A stretch of DNA of 64,000 nt from Terrimonas sp. GTDB lineage: Bacteria > Bacteroidota > Bacteroidia > Chitinophagales > Chitinophagaceae. The stretch lies in NCBI RefSeq assembly GCF_003075435.1, contig NZ_QCZJ01000004.1:62001-126000 (forward strand), read 5' to 3'. The position numbers and the translations under genes are program-made. The notes beneath the pieces are model-generated. The model worked only from the letters and a program-made list of their open reading frames with translations. It was not told the origin of the DNA and did not search any database. Positions 45,839 to 55,784 of the stretch are shown in pieces. Each line of letters starts with the position of its first letter. Within the stretch, counting starts at the first letter, position 1.

Positions 45839-46612
45839 ATGTGTGAAAGGCAAACATTCAGTATTGATTTTATTGCCCGTAAATTAAAGGGCGAAAAAGA
45901 CAAAGCAATCATTTTTGCAAGAGTTACGGTTGACGGAGAAACAAAAGAAATTTCCACTAAAGATCAGGTAAAATTTAGCGCCTGGGACAGCCGGCAGGAA
46001 ATGGTAAAAGGCAGAACAATAGAAGCATCTGCCATTAATAACCATATTAATGAAACCCGGTTTAAGCTTCAGCAAAAATACCGTGAGTTAGAAAAGCATG
46101 AAGCAATGATTACTGCACAGACTGTAAAAGATGCTTACCTCGGCGTTCAGAAAAAATTGAAAGGTCACAGCTTATTTGAGCTTACTGATTATTTCAAAAA
46201 AATATGGGTAGATAAAATAGAGTTTAAGAACTATGCTACCACGATTGACTATCTCAAATTATTTGTAAAAAGTCAATTTAAAACAGAGGACATATTCTTA
46301 TCCCAGGTTAATAAACAATTTGCTACTGATCTGGAGTATTATATAAAAACGTATCCTATCAAAAAGCATGATAAATGTGATGGTAATGGTCTGGCAAAGC
46401 ACATTCAGCGGTTTAAAAGGATTTTAAATTGGGCGGCTGACGAAATTGAGTGGATCGATTTTAATCCATGTGCTAAATATAAATGTCCACTAAAGAAGAG
46501 TAAGCGTAAGAAGCTATCCTTTCAGGATGTAATAACGATGGAAAACAAGGTCTTCGCTTTTCCTAATCTTGCATTTGCAATTTCCGCAATGCATATATAT
46601 CAAAATGCTTAA
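45839..46612 (+). pseudogene. Tyrosine recombinase/integrase, truncated before the catalytic domain
   Basis: The N-terminal 249 or so residues match Bacteroidota phage/transposon integrases: an arm-type DNA-binding domain (1-~85, IARKLKGEKDKAIIFARVTV), and a core-binding SAM-like domain (about 105-205, LFELTDYFKKIWVDK, KHIQRFKRILNWAADEIEW). The frame then leaves the family after PNLAFAISA and stops 8 codons later (stop 46610-46612); the R-H-R-Y catalytic domain is absent. An RHS gene frame begins at exactly this point in another frame. The protein cannot recombine DNA. The gene marks the left edge of an island inserted near tRNA-Pro. Confidence 0.85.
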
Positions 46613-46719
46613 GCAATGAGGCAACTGCCAACCTGGAAGGTGAGCAGTATGAATATCATTACACGCTGTATTATTATGACCAGGCTGGGAACCTGGTTAA
46701 AACCATTGCTCCGGAAGGT

Positions 46720-49700
46720 GTGGATCTACTACAGGGAAATGACCTGGATAATATAGATATTTACAGGAATATGGGAAGTGTCTGCGATGGCACAGGACTT
46801 CCGCAGACAGAAGACCAACAGGCTGCGTTTACTGATGTAAGCAGCAGTTTACAAAATAATACGGCAAAATCTCTTGAGCTTTGGTTGTACAGCAATGGTG
46901 GCGCTACCCGCCAGTTCCGTATTGTAACACCCGATCATAAGTATATATGCCAGGCAGCCTTGCAAAGCGGCAAGTTGTGGATTGAACTATATACGCTCAA
47001 TAAGATCAATAATCAGCAGATAGCTATTACGGCAACCAATCATGTAGTGACAGATGTTTCGACTATTACATTAAAAGACTGGTCACATCTTGTAATACAA
47101 TCTTCTACTGGTATAGCTTCCGGGGCGTTGAGCGTTTATTTTGATGGGCAGTTATTAACCAGTCTTGCTCCCGCTGCTTATCCGTTAAGCTGGGGAATAG
47201 ACTATAGTGGCAGTAATTATGTAATGCCTGCTATAGATGCAGCAATATTTAAGCATCTGCGTGTATACAACAGGATAATTACCACCCAGGAAATTGCCGC
47301 CAATATGCAAAGCGCTTGCTTTATGCCCGAAGGCAATCTTGCGGTTACCGGCAACCCGCTACTGCTGTGGTATCGCTTTAATATTCCTTCCGGGGGAGTT
47401 GCAGAAAGTAACCCTGAAGGTCAGCCGCCTTTTTTGGTGCCGCAACACCGTATGGCAGTCAATTATTATTACAATAGCCTGAACCAGGTGGTAAAGCAAA
47501 GCTCGCCCGATGGTGGCACCTCAGAGTTCTGGTATGATCGTTTGGGCAGGTTAGCTATCTCGCAAAATGAAGAGCAGAAATCACCGGCAATGGTGGATCC
47601 TGAAAACCCGGCCGGCAGGTATAGCTATACAAACTATGATGAACTGGGACGTATAAAAGAAGTGGGAGAAAAGTTAGGGGCCGGCAACGTTACGGAAAGC
47701 AATGCCCGTACCTTGTCGTGGCTCAGTGCATGGCTGGCATCTGGTAACAACCGCCAGGTTACGCTTACGTATTATGATAGTGAGCCACTTGGTGGATGGA
47801 TACCATCATCCCTCACAGGTACGTTATCAAACTTACGTAAACGCGTAGCCGCAACAGTATTATTATCCGCAGGCTCCGACCCGGCCTACAACAGGCAGGC
47901 AGCCACGTATTACAGTTATGATATCAGCGGCAATGTTAAAACGCTCACGCAGGAAAATACAGCATTAAAAACTCGGGAAGCGGCATATGTAACGGGTAGC
48001 ACCGGGTTAAAGCAGATCAAATACGAGTACGACCTTGTTAGCGGTAAAGTAAATAAGGTGTTGTACCAGGATGGTAAATGGGACCAGTTTTATTATCAAT
48101 ACGTTTATGATGCAGATAATAGAGTGACAAAAGCTCTGAGCAGCCGCACCAATGACGGAGACCCTTATCTGTGGGTAACCGAAGCTCAATATCGTTACTA
48201 CTTGCATGGACCGTTGGCAAGAGTGGAGTTAGGAAAGAACAAGGTGCAGGGGATGGATTATGCTTATACCCTTCAGGGCTGGCTGAAGGGCGTGAACGGA
48301 CAGCTCTTAGACCCTGAGCGCGATATGAGTAAAGACGGCAAAGCAGGTGAACCCTTTGCCAATGTTGCAAGGGATGTGCTGGCATTTAGCCTGGGGTATT
48401 ATGCAGACGATGATCCTGCAGATGGCAAGGAAGAATATGATTATGTGCCGGTTGGAGGCATGACCAATGCGCCGGCATTTAAAATACCATTCAGCGCACC
48501 GGCTTATGATAAATCAGGTGTGGTACGGGATAGTTATCATGGTAAGAATTTATTCAACGGTAATATCAGCAGCAGCACATACGCGATCAGCAATATTGAA
48601 TCAGGTGCGGCAAGGGGAAAGACATACAGGTATGACCAGCTAAACCGTTTGACAGGCGCTGTTTTTAAAACAAATGTGTTAACGACTTCATCGCCCACTT
48701 GGGGATCAGGGACTTCTTATTGGAGCTACCACATGGAAAGGTTCCAGTACGATGCGAACGGTAATATTAATTTGAAGTGGTGTCTTCCCTATCCATTGTC
48801 TATGGCAGCGCAGAGAATGGATCAATTAAGTTATAAATATAATGTGGATGGCAATAATAAATTGATCAATAACCGCCTGAATTATGTTACTGATCAAGCC
48901 GCAGCGGGAAATTTTCCGGATGATATAGACAGTCAGTCTCCCGATAATTATACTTATGATAAAATAGGAAATCTTATAGGTGATGTATCTGAAACAATCA
49001 CCCGCATCAACTGGACGGTATATGGAAAGATAGCAAGTATAACCAAAGGTGGCAATCCCATGAGCTACGGCTATGATGCCGGTGGTAACCGTATAACCAA
49101 AACCGTAAGCGCCACCAAAGAAGATTATTATGTAAGAGATGCGCAGGGAAATGTATTAGCTTTGTACGGTTACGACAACAGTTCTTTTACATGGGCGGAG
49201 CAGCATTTGTATGGCAGCAGTCGTGTAGGCATGGTAACACCGGGTTTAGCTATACAAAGCAGCACACCACTTGCCAATGCGAATTACAATGCCACCGGCG
49301 ATCCGATTACCAATGGTACGGAAGGTAAACGCATCTACGAGCTCAGTAATCATTTAGGTAATGTGATGGTAACCATTACCGACCGGAAGATAGGAGTGGA
49401 TGAGAACAGTGATGCGGTGATTGATTATTATATAGCAGAAGTATTAACGGCGCAGGATTATTATGCAGGCGGTATGCTAATGCCGGGAAGGACATACTCT
49501 AATGCAGGTGCAAAATATAAGTATGGGTTTAACGGTAAAGAAAATGACGATGAAGTCAAAGGAGCAGGAAATCAAATTGCTTTTGAAGAACGTATATATG
49601 ATCCACGACTAGGTCGTTTTTTATCTGTTGACCCCATCGCAAATAAATATTCTTATCAAAGTCCTTATGTGTTTGCTGGAAACAACCCAATTGCACTTGT

Positions 49701-50451
49701 AGATGTAAAAGGTATGGGGCCAGGAGATCCTATGGAGCATAAAGTTGTTAAAGGAGACAATTTAACTAAGATATCAAAAAAATATGGTGTTTCAGTAAAA
49801 GACCTTATGGCTATGAATGATATTACGGAGGGAAATAAAAACAAGCTTTCTATCGGACAAGTCTTGGCTGTAAATCCAGAAGCAAATTTTTCAAAGAATC
49901 CTAGAGGTGGATATCACAATCCTGATAATCCATATGGAGAAGAAAAGAATATTGATAACATTGCTGCGGTAGGTATTGCATTTGTGATGGGTGGAGGAGA
50001 TGAAAATACCGTAATAGTTGGCGGTGACGCTTTGAACTCTGTTAAAAATTGGAGAGAAGTACAAAATCGTGTAAATAGTTCTTTAGCGGAGTTAAAAGCA
50101 GATGGCAAATATACTCCAGGTGAAGCAGCATTTAGAACTTTTACAGCAGGAAGTTTACCCGCCAATTTAAAGAAAGGGGTAGCTGAGGCTTGGGAGAAAA
50201 TTAAGAATCTTGAGAATCCATGGACTGAGAATAGTCAAAATAGTCCGATCCATGTACTCGGATCATTTAATATAACAGTTAGAGTGAATGCAAACGGTAC
50301 AACTGCGACGGTCGCGGTATATGACTCAAAGACGTTTAGGTCTTTCAGTGATGGGAATGCTGGAACTGGTGCAAACAAAGAGAGAAAAGATTCAGATGTA
50401 AAAATGTTTACAAACACTTATCAAAGATATATATGGAATATAGATTTATAA
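46720..50451 (+). CDS. RHS-repeat polymorphic toxin with LamG and LysM domains (5' end lost)
   Basis: About 1243 residues from a GTG; homologous sequence continues upstream in frame to about 46567-46612 (SNEATANLEGEQYEYHYTLY), so the original start is lost at the junction with the integrase. Domains in order: a LamG/concanavalin-like domain (about 30-190), RHS/YD repeats with [12 protein letters not shown] and [12 protein letters not shown], the RHS core YGFNGKEND...[10 protein letters not shown] (about 945-975), then VDVKGMG in place of the usual DPxG cleavage site. A LysM domain (about 1008-1052, VKGDNLTKISKKYGVSVKDL) and a C-terminal unknown domain (about 1055-1243, HVLGSFNITVRVNANGTTATV, ending TNTYQRYIWNIDL) follow. 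LysM suggests peptidoglycan targeting. It overlaps a lipoprotein gene by 19 bases. Confidence 0.85.
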   Translation: MDLLQGNDLDNIDIYRNMGSVCDGTGLPQTEDQQAAFTDVSSSLQNNTAKSLELWLYSNGGATRQFRIVTPDHKYICQAALQSGKLWIELYTLNKINNQQIAITATNHVVTDVSTITLKDWSHLVIQSSTGIASGALSVYFDGQLLTSLAPAAYPLSWGIDYSGSNYVMPAIDAAIFKHLRVYNRIITTQEIAANMQSACFMPEGNLAVTGNPLLLWYRFNIPSGGVAESNPEGQPPFLVPQHRMAVNYYYNSLNQVVKQSSPDGGTSEFWYDRLGRLAISQNEEQKSPAMVDPENPAGRYSYTNYDELGRIKEVGEKLGAGNVTESNARTLSWLSAWLASGNNRQVTLTYYDSEPLGGWIPSSLTGTLSNLRKRVAATVLLSAGSDPAYNRQAATYYSYDISGNVKTLTQENTALKTREAAYVTGSTGLKQIKYEYDLVSGKVNKVLYQDGKWDQFYYQYVYDADNRVTKALSSRTNDGDPYLWVTEAQYRYYLHGPLARVELGKNKVQGMDYAYTLQGWLKGVNGQLLDPERDMSKDGKAGEPFANVARDVLAFSLGYYADDDPADGKEEYDYVPVGGMTNAPAFKIPFSAPAYDKSGVVRDSYHGKNLFNGNISSSTYAISNIESGAARGKTYRYDQLNRLTGAVFKTNVLTTSSPTWGSGTSYWSYHMERFQYDANGNINLKWCLPYPLSMAAQRMDQLSYKYNVDGNNKLINNRLNYVTDQAAAGNFPDDIDSQSPDNYTYDKIGNLIGDVSETITRINWTVYGKIASITKGGNPMSYGYDAGGNRITKTVSATKEDYYVRDAQGNVLALYGYDNSSFTWAEQHLYGSSRVGMVTPGLAIQSSTPLANANYNATGDPITNGTEGKRIYELSNHLGNVMVTITDRKIGVDENSDAVIDYYIAEVLTAQDYYAGGMLMPGRTYSNAGAKYKYGFNGKENDDEVKGAGNQIAFEERIYDPRLGRFLSVDPIANKYSYQSPYVFAGNNPIALVDVKGMGPGDPMEHKVVKGDNLTKISKKYGVSVKDLMAMNDITEGNKNKLSIGQVLAVNPEANFSKNPRGGYHNPDNPYGEEKNIDNIAAVGIAFVMGGGDENTVIVGGDALNSVKNWREVQNRVNSSLAELKADGKYTPGEAAFRTFTAGSLPANLKKGVAEAWEKIKNLENPWTENSQNSPIHVLGSFNITVRVNANGTTATVAVYDSKTFRSFSDGNAGTGANKERKDSDVKMFTNTYQRYIWNIDL
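47806..49635 (+). repeat. 1.83-kb direct repeat, copy 1 (RHS core)
   Basis: These 1830 bases align with 52035-53864 at a constant offset of 4229 bases with no gap, encoding the RHS core of both genes. Identity is very high up to about 49460 and falls quickly after it, at the start of the variable toxin ends. Confidence 0.9.
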
Positions 50452-50849
50452 TTAGATTTCGTTTGTTGTTGGTATTGATGTCTTCTTTTACGTCTTTCAG
50501 TTGTGGTTATTTTGATAATGATAAAATTGAATATCAAAAAAGGGTTGCTCAAAATATTACTATTCAAAAGCAGGAAAATGACAATTCCAACAATTTAGTA
50601 TTTGAAGAAACAAACAATGTATCTGCTGTCATTTTAAACAATTGTTTTAAGATTTATTATGATTCCTTAGATAAGAAAATATACGTTGAGACTTCTCAAA
50701 ATAAAGTAGATAAAGATTATTGGCAGATAAAAATTTTAAATTCTTCTGCTCAATATGTTTTTGAGGCCATTCAAAAGGAGGTAATTACGAAAGAAGTTTT
50801 TGACGAAAAGACGAAAAATGTTTTAATGAAATGGGAGGTTAATAAATAA
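50433..50849 (+). CDS. Candidate immunity lipoprotein for RHS toxin 1
   Basis: A 138-residue protein whose start overlaps the end of the RHS gene by 19 bases, the usual place of a cognate immunity gene. It has a lipoprotein signal peptide (MEYRFIIRFRLLLVLM, lipobox SFSC, lipidated Cys24), so it sits in the periplasm. The mature part is small and charged with no known motif. If the RHS protein's LysM-linked toxin acts on the cell wall or periplasm, a periplasmic lipoprotein is the fitting antidote. I do not recognise the family. Confidence 0.65.
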   Translation: MEYRFIIRFRLLLVLMSSFTSFSCGYFDNDKIEYQKRVAQNITIQKQENDNSNNLVFEETNNVSAVILNNCFKIYYDSLDKKIYVETSQNKVDKDYWQIKILNSSAQYVFEAIQKEVITKEVFDEKTKNVLMKWEVNK

Positions 50850-51423
50850 GTTATTAATAGGATGACTTACTGTTAGCCTGTAGCTTAGAATTGTTAATTT
50901 CTGATCACCGCATATATTTTAGTTGTGTGCAAAAAAGAGTAACTGAAAAGAAGTTGCTGCAATTTGTAGCGACTTTTATTTTATTTCTTCCGCACTAGCG
51001 CTGGCCTGTAGCGTGGCATTGTGCAGAGATGAACAGTGCTTATGTGTTACTTGATTAAGCAATAAAGAGGGTGATAAAATATATTACTCAATCTATCGCA
51101 GGCGTGTAGCCCATAGTAAGCTGGCGCTGTTTTGGTAGCGTTAGGCATGCAGCTAGGCCAGACCCGTGCTAATGCGTTATTTGTGTAAAAAATATCAGTA
51201 ATAAAACCAACTCTAAACTTATATGCAAAAAGTTGTCTTCATAAGCGTGCTGCTGGTAATTTTTTTTATTTCTTCTACTGATGTGTGTCTTCACATACCA
51301 GCATAAAAGAATAAAATATTGTCGGGATGGGAAGACACATTCGATAAGAGAAATATAGAGAACATACTACTTAAGATATATATGAATGAATATTACGTAA
51401 ACCACATTATAAACCGAAACAAA
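50850..51423. other. Non-coding/decayed stretch between toxin 1 unit and S74 gene
   Basis: A 574-base stretch with no complete gene. A hairpin AAGTTGCTGC / GTAGCGACTT (50951-50975) followed by T-rich DNA can end the immunity transcript. A 27-codon frame at 51223-51306 encodes a signal-peptide-like piece (MQKVVFISVLLVIFFISS) and then stops, perhaps the severed 5' end of a lost secreted gene. Sequence from 51366 on is repeated at 55731. Confidence 0.5.
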
Positions 51424-52002
51424 ATGAAAAAACAAATTTTATCAGTAGCGTTTTTGTTATTTGCGTCCATAGCTTTTGGGCAAATTCAGTTAAACCCCGG
51501 TTACGTAACAATCGGGCCTGTGGCTTATAAAACCAACTACTATACAACTGCTCACGGAAGCCTCTATTTGACAAATGACAATACCTCCACTAATTTCTTT
51601 CAGTTTGATATATGGAATGGCAGGATAGCCACCACAGGGAACTGGTGTGTTTTTTACAATTCTCAAACCAGCACATTTAATGATCTTGCAGTTGGTACTG
51701 TATACAATTATTCAGATAGTCGTGCTAAAAGAAATGTGGCGCCAATAAAGTATGGTCTGTCATCACTCAGTAAATTAAAGCCTGTAAATTACAATCTCCT
51801 TAAAAATCCTTCTGGCCAGGCAGACCACCTGGAGCTTGGCTTGCTTGCACAGGAAGTAGAACAGGTAATGCCGGAACTGGTGCGTACCGATGATGAAGGC
51901 AAGAAGCTGTTAAATTATGTTGGGCTGATTCCCGTTCTGATACAATCAATTAAGGATCTGCAGGCAGAAGTTGAGGCATTAAAAGCGGCAGCAGCTAAAT
52001 AA
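51424..52002 (+). CDS. Secreted tail-fibre (peptidase S74) domain protein, copy 1
   Basis: A 192-residue protein. ATG 51424 starts a signal peptide ([20 protein letters not shown]). Residues about 96-192 form an S74 intramolecular chaperone domain: [56 protein letters not shown], with the Ser97/Ser99 region at the self-cleavage position and a C-terminal coiled coil. In phage tail spikes this domain folds the trimer and then cuts itself off. It lies directly upstream (28 bases) of the second RHS frame and is nearly identical to the copy at 55785, including the upstream DNA from about 51366. Confidence 0.85.
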   Translation: MKKQILSVAFLLFASIAFGQIQLNPGYVTIGPVAYKTNYYTTAHGSLYLTNDNTSTNFFQFDIWNGRIATTGNWCVFYNSQTSTFNDLAVGTVYNYSDSRAKRNVAPIKYGLSSLSKLKPVNYNLLKNPSGQADHLELGLLAQEVEQVMPELVRTDDEGKKLLNYVGLIPVLIQSIKDLQAEVEALKAAAAK

Positions 52003-52034
52003 TAAATTGCAAACCTGATGTAAGCGTCAGCTAT

Positions 52035-53864
52035 TCCTCCCTTACGGGCACCTTATCCAACTTACGTAAACGGGTAGCCGCAACAGTATTGTTATCCGCA
52101 GGATCAAACCCGGCCGCCAACCGGCAGGCAGCCACCTATTACAGTTATGACATCAGCGGTAATGTAAAGACCCTTACACAGGAAAATGCCGCACTTGCGG
52201 CAAGAGAAGCTGCATATGTAACCGGCAGCACGGGGCTGAAGCAGGTAAAATACGAATATGATTTAGTGAGCGGTAAAGTAAATAAGGTGTTGTACCAGGA
52301 TGGCAAATGGGACCAGTTTTATTATCAATACATTTATGATGCAGATAATAGAGTAACAAAAGCTCTGAGCAGCCGCACCAATGACGGTGACCCTTATCTG
52401 TGGGTAACCGAAGCTCAATATCGTTACTACTTGCATGGACCGTTGGCAAGAGTGGAGTTAGGAAAGAACAAGGTGCAGGGGATGGATTATGCTTATACCC
52501 TTCAGGGCTGGCTGAAGGGCGTGAACGGACAGCTCTTAGACCCTGAGCGCGATATGAGCAAAGACGGCAAAGCAGGTGAACCCTTTGCCAATGTTGCAAG
52601 GGATGTGCTGGCATTTAGCCTGGGGTATTATGCAGACGATGATCCTACAGACGGTAAGGAAGAATATGATTATGTGCCGGTTGGAGGCATGACCAATGCA
52701 CCGGCATTTAAAATACCATTCAGCGCACCGGCTTATGACAAATCAGGTGTGGTACGGGATAGTTATCATGGTAAGAATTTATTCAACGGTAATATCAGCA
52801 GCAGCACTTATGCAATCAGCCATATTGAATCAGGAGCGGCAAGAGGAAAGACATACAGATATGATCAGCTAAACCGGTTGACAGGAGCTGTTTTTAAAAC
52901 AAATGTATTAACAACTTCATCCGGTAACTGGGGGTCAGGCACATCTTATTGGGGCTACCACATGGAAAGGTTTCAGTATGATGCGAACGGGAACATTAAT
53001 TTGAAGTGGTGTCTGCCATATCCATTGTCCATGGCGGCGCAGAGAATGGATCAATTAAGTTATAAGTATAATGTGGATGGCAACAATAAATTGATCAATA
53101 ACCGCCTGAATTATGTTACTGATCAAGCCGCAGCGGGAAATTTTCCGGATGATATAGACAGCCAGTCTCCCGATAATTATACTTATGATAAAACAGGAAA
53201 TCTTATCGGTGATGTATCTGAAACAATCACCCGCATCAACTGGACGGTATATGGAAAGATAGCAAGTATAACCAAAGGTGGCAATCCCATGAGCTACGGC
53301 TATGATGCCGGTGGTAACCGTATAACCAAAACCGTAAGCGCCACCAAAGAAGATTATTATGTAAGAGATGCGCAGGGAAATGTATTAGCTTTGTACGGTT
53401 ACGACAACAGTTCTTTTACATGGGCGGAGCAGCATTTGTATGGCAGCAGTCGTGTAGGCATGGTAACACCGGGTTTAGCTATACAAAGCAGCACACCACT
53501 TGCCAATGCCAGTTACAATGCCACTGGCGACCCGGTTACCAATGGTACTGAAGGTAAGAGAGTATATGAGCTGACCAATCATTTAGGTAATGTGATGGTA
53601 ACCATTACCGACCGGAAGATAGGAGTGGATGAGAACAGTGATGCGGTGATTGATTATTATATAGCAGAAGTATTAACGGCGCAGGATTATTATGCATTTG
53701 GGTCGCTGATGCCGGGAAGAACATATTCCAATGCGGGAGCGAAATATAAGTACGGGTTTAATGGTAAGGAGAATGACAATGAGGTAAAGGGTGAGGGTAA
53801 TCAGCAGGATTATGGGATGAGGATATATGACGCAAGGTTGGGGAGGTTTTTGAGTGTTGACCCT
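52035..53864 (+). repeat. 1.83-kb direct repeat, copy 2 (RHS core)
   Basis: Gap-free match to 47806-49635 (offset 4229). The repeat begins abruptly 28-33 bases after the S74 stop and ends at the start of the variable toxin region. Confidence 0.9.
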
Positions 53865-54755
53865 CTCTTTAAAGATTATCCTTGGAACAGTACTTATGCA
53901 TATGCCGAGAATGAACCTATCGCAAATATTGATTTAGATGGATTAGAAAAAGTAAGAGCACCAGGTTTAGGAACCAAAATATGGAATGCTTTTACCGGTG
54001 ATTATTATAAAACCAGGGCGCAGCAGTTTGCAGCTGATCACGGCATTGACGAGAAGAATATGTATTACCTCAATGATGCCCAAGTACCTGCGGGTCTAAG
54101 AAACGCCGATCAATCTAGCGTTATCAGTGGATATGGTGGTTCTGTAGTGATTTATCAACCTGTGCTAAATAAAGAAACAGGTGAAACAATTGAGTACAAG
54201 CATGTATTCTACAAATCAAATGCAGCGTCTGGTAGTTGGTGGAAGGGAAGCAATCAAGATGTTCTTAATCAGCATTGGGATTTGTATTGGGATGATGAAG
54301 GCAATCCGATGTTTACTTCCAATGAACTTTCAGGGATGACTATTGATGCTCCGATTGGAGGAGGAGCCGGTAAAGTAGCAAAAGGAGTTACTATATTAGG
54401 CGGTGCAGGAAAAGTTGCTAAAGCATGGACGATCTATCAGTTTATTGATAAAGCGAATGATCTTAAGCAATACACTGGCTTGACTGTAGATTATGTACGG
54501 AGAATAGGGCAGCATGCAGGGAGAGTTTTAACAGGTTCACAAGCAGAGGTAGTAAAGAATCTCCCTAGTAAAAACTTGGCAAGAGGAATCGAGCAATTAT
54601 TTATTGAATATGGCAGGAAAGTGGGTGAGATATCAAACAAAATCAATAGCATTAATCCTAAAGGTAAAAATTATCAAAGTTTGATGGATAAAGCACTTGA
54701 TTACCTGAAAAAGAATCGTTCCGATCTTGATTTTCTTTGGAAAGACAGAAAATGA
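52089..54755 (+). CDS. RHS-repeat toxin with C-terminal GIY-YIG nuclease (5' end lost)
   Basis: About 888 residues from a TTG; the frame is open upstream ([13 protein letters not shown]) but has no ATG, so this is a 5'-truncated RHS module. It carries the RHS core shared with the first RHS gene, ending [12 protein letters not shown] and the cleavage-like site DLDGLE (about 615). The toxin region (616-888) ends in a GIY-YIG nuclease: IYQF (about 782), YTG (795-797), RRIGQH (804-809, catalytic Arg), E835 in [11 protein letters not shown], and [10 protein letters not shown] with the conserved Asn. These enzymes cut DNA. The Imm26-like gene starts 18 bases downstream. Without its own start it may be a silent toxin cassette. 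Confidence 0.88.
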   Translation: MLSAGSNPAANRQAATYYSYDISGNVKTLTQENAALAAREAAYVTGSTGLKQVKYEYDLVSGKVNKVLYQDGKWDQFYYQYIYDADNRVTKALSSRTNDGDPYLWVTEAQYRYYLHGPLARVELGKNKVQGMDYAYTLQGWLKGVNGQLLDPERDMSKDGKAGEPFANVARDVLAFSLGYYADDDPTDGKEEYDYVPVGGMTNAPAFKIPFSAPAYDKSGVVRDSYHGKNLFNGNISSSTYAISHIESGAARGKTYRYDQLNRLTGAVFKTNVLTTSSGNWGSGTSYWGYHMERFQYDANGNINLKWCLPYPLSMAAQRMDQLSYKYNVDGNNKLINNRLNYVTDQAAAGNFPDDIDSQSPDNYTYDKTGNLIGDVSETITRINWTVYGKIASITKGGNPMSYGYDAGGNRITKTVSATKEDYYVRDAQGNVLALYGYDNSSFTWAEQHLYGSSRVGMVTPGLAIQSSTPLANASYNATGDPVTNGTEGKRVYELTNHLGNVMVTITDRKIGVDENSDAVIDYYIAEVLTAQDYYAFGSLMPGRTYSNAGAKYKYGFNGKENDNEVKGEGNQQDYGMRIYDARLGRFLSVDPLFKDYPWNSTYAYAENEPIANIDLDGLEKVRAPGLGTKIWNAFTGDYYKTRAQQFAADHGIDEKNMYYLNDAQVPAGLRNADQSSVISGYGGSVVIYQPVLNKETGETIEYKHVFYKSNAASGSWWKGSNQDVLNQHWDLYWDDEGNPMFTSNELSGMTIDAPIGGGAGKVAKGVTILGGAGKVAKAWTIYQFIDKANDLKQYTGLTVDYVRRIGQHAGRVLTGSQAEVVKNLPSKNLARGIEQLFIEYGRKVGEISNKINSINPKGKNYQSLMDKALDYLKKNRSDLDFLWKDRK

Positions 54756-54773
54756 TTTTACAAAACAAAGGTT

Positions 54774-55412
54774 ATGCGAAAACTTGTCAGCGGTAGTATA
54801 ATAGAGGTTTATGTGAAAGAGATTAACCGATATGTCTACTTGAAGTATATAGATGTTCGTGAATTTATTGAGAAAATGAGCTATCCTTTCCAATTCAGGA
54901 TACATAGATTCTTTTATAAGCAGCCATTAACATCTATTGAGAATTTAAATTTTTCGGATTTATTAATATCTCCACTTCATTTGACAGGGTTTAAAGAATT
55001 AATAAAGACTGGAGAATGGAAAGTTGTAGGTGTGCAGGATATAACCAATTACGACAAGCTACAGCATCATTACAAGATGGCATGGCCGCCTAGTTTAATT
55101 GTACTCTTTGATAATGTGGAACAGTGGCGAGTGCTGAAGAATATTAATAATGTAAACGAAGGTCAGATTGTTCCTTATTATCGTTGTGCACATTTGGAAT
55201 ATGCTGAAAATTTGGGAGCAAGTCATTTATTGCTGCGGGTTATTATTGAGTATTACAAAGCGAAGAGTCAGGAAGTAAATTTAGATAAATCGAAGTGGGG
55301 CAAATTTGATTATGTTTTGTACAGCAGATATGTAAATATGCCCTTGTATACCGAAGTTCCGGATGAGTTTAAGGGCAAACTTTTACCTGAGGATTATTCT
55401 AACTCCCCGTAA
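54774..55412 (+). CDS. Imm26-like candidate immunity protein, truncated by a stop codon
   Basis: A 212-residue cytoplasmic protein 18 bases after the GIY-YIG RHS gene, the expected place of its antidote. The opening KLVSGSIIEVYVKEINRYVYLKYIDV resembles Imm26 proteins (given here as GSIIEVYVKEINRYVYLK), which neutralise RHS toxins. After the stop at 55410-55412 the same frame stays open for 29 more codons (IEDIYGLNKTELEEFKEL, ending VELPVV, stop 55500), and this tail looks like genuine coding sequence. The TAA may be a nonsense mutation that removes about 30 residues, or a real end with leftover DNA. Confidence 0.7.
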   Translation: MRKLVSGSIIEVYVKEINRYVYLKYIDVREFIEKMSYPFQFRIHRFFYKQPLTSIENLNFSDLLISPLHLTGFKELIKTGEWKVVGVQDITNYDKLQHHYKMAWPPSLIVLFDNVEQWRVLKNINNVNEGQIVPYYRCAHLEYAENLGASHLLLRVIIEYYKAKSQEVNLDKSKWGKFDYVLYSRYVNMPLYTEVPDEFKGKLLPEDYSNSP

Positions 55413-55784
55413 TTTAAAATTATTGAGGATATATATGGATTAAATAAAACAGAACTTGAAGAATTTAAAGAATTGGATATTGTAGAACTACCAGTCGTAT
55501 AGGTAATCATGACAATAGATATTGATAGGGTAATTTAGTAGTTGGATAATTGAAAGTAATAACAGCCTCATCCTGGCCCTGGTGCAGTGAGCGTCTCCTC
55601 AATCAGGTGCAAGATTGTAAATAATCATGATGCAGCCGTAGGCGTCTCGCTTGTACCGGGAAAGATTTTTATTTATGGCAAGAAAGAATTGATTGAATTA
55701 TTATAAGTGATATAAACGGCGAGAGAATATACTACTTAAGATAAAAATGAATATTTATTGAACCACATTATAAACCTAAGCAAA
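55413..55784. other. Gap with immunity-gene tail and decayed DNA
   Basis: The first 90 bases hold the in-frame tail of the Imm26-like gene (55413-55502). The rest has no ORF; 55560-55680 contains a GC-richer 'gcgtctc' segment typical of decayed RHS toxin ends. From 55731 it repeats the DNA before the first S74 gene. Confidence 0.5.

Noticed and set aside
51148-51160. GTTAGGC heptamer in the stretch before S74 copy 1, possible attC core
   Set aside because: A single heptamer is expected several times by chance in 64 kb, and no paired arm is nearby.
52174-52614. A 146-codon minus-strand frame inside the RHS core, also present in part at 48038-48385
   Set aside because: It lies fully antisense to well-supported RHS coding sequence and recurs only because the DNA is repeated.
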